The notes beneath the pieces were generated by a model. The model did not search any database. It was given only the letters and a program-made list of their open reading frames with translations, and was not told the DNA's origin. A stretch of 6,872 nucleotides of DNA from Candidatus Aminicenantota bacterium (lineage in GTDB: Bacteria; Acidobacteriota; Aminicenantia; Aminicenantales; Aminicenantaceae). Where the stretch lies: NCBI GenBank assembly GCA_023135995.1, contig JAGLRY010000275.1:1-6872 (forward strand). Direction: 5' to 3'. Shown one piece after another: positions 6,868-6,872 of this stretch. A program made the position numbers and the translations under genes. Each line of letters starts with the position of its first letter. The first letter of the stretch is position 1.

Positions 6868-6872
6868 ACCCT

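Noticed and set aside
1..6872. Mobile element, CRISPR array, tRNA or rRNA
   Set aside because: No transposase or integrase-like sequence, no regularly spaced repeats and no tRNA- or rRNA-like segment was recognised; nearly the whole window is accounted for by three long genes.

Overview
The window is 6.9 kb of bacterial DNA with all genes on the + strand. It holds the last codons of an upstream gene, two tandem paralogous membrane-protein genes of about 830 codons each, and a 558-codon gene for a FHA-GAF-PP2C signalling phosphatase, followed by a hairpin that may end transcription. Base composition is moderate (GC somewhat below 50% by eye). Shine-Dalgarno sequences precede genes 2 and 3, and a near-consensus sigma70-type promoter lies before gene 3. 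Nothing here fixes the phylum. Both the NTT-like/HEAT fusion and the FHA-GAF-SpoIIE architecture suggest a free-living, probably Gram-negative lineage, but that is inference from architecture only.

Layout: 1-48 is the tail of an upstream reading frame. 49-82 is a short leader with a small inverted repeat. 83-2575 is NTT-like/HEAT protein A. 2585-5077 is NTT-like/HEAT protein B; its Shine-Dalgarno overlaps the stop codon of A, so the two are almost certainly co-transcribed and may be translationally coupled. 5078-5120 is a 43-nt gap holding a TATAAT-type promoter and a strong Shine-Dalgarno. 5121-6797 is the phosphatase. 6812-6867 is an inverted repeat with A- and T-rich ends. No intergenic stretch exceeds 300 bases, and I see no RNA gene, mobile element or CRISPR array.

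The paired proteins each join a 12-helix membrane core, resembling the ATP/ADP translocase (NTT/TLC) family, to a cytoplasmic alpha-helical region of about 400 residues with HEAT-like repeats and a conserved C-terminal module. The canonical NTT landmarks are present in altered form: FW...N.....EAKR, and RELLYIP in place of KEMAYIP. The third protein combines a phosphopeptide-binding FHA domain, a GAF sensor domain and a PP2C/SpoIIE-type Ser/Thr phosphatase domain that keeps its metal-binding aspartates. The most interesting hypothesis is that the two NTT-like proteins form a membrane complex, acting as nucleotide translocator or nucleotide sensor, that is functionally linked to the phosphatase. 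The sequence supports the co-localisation and the domain identities. The functional link is inference.
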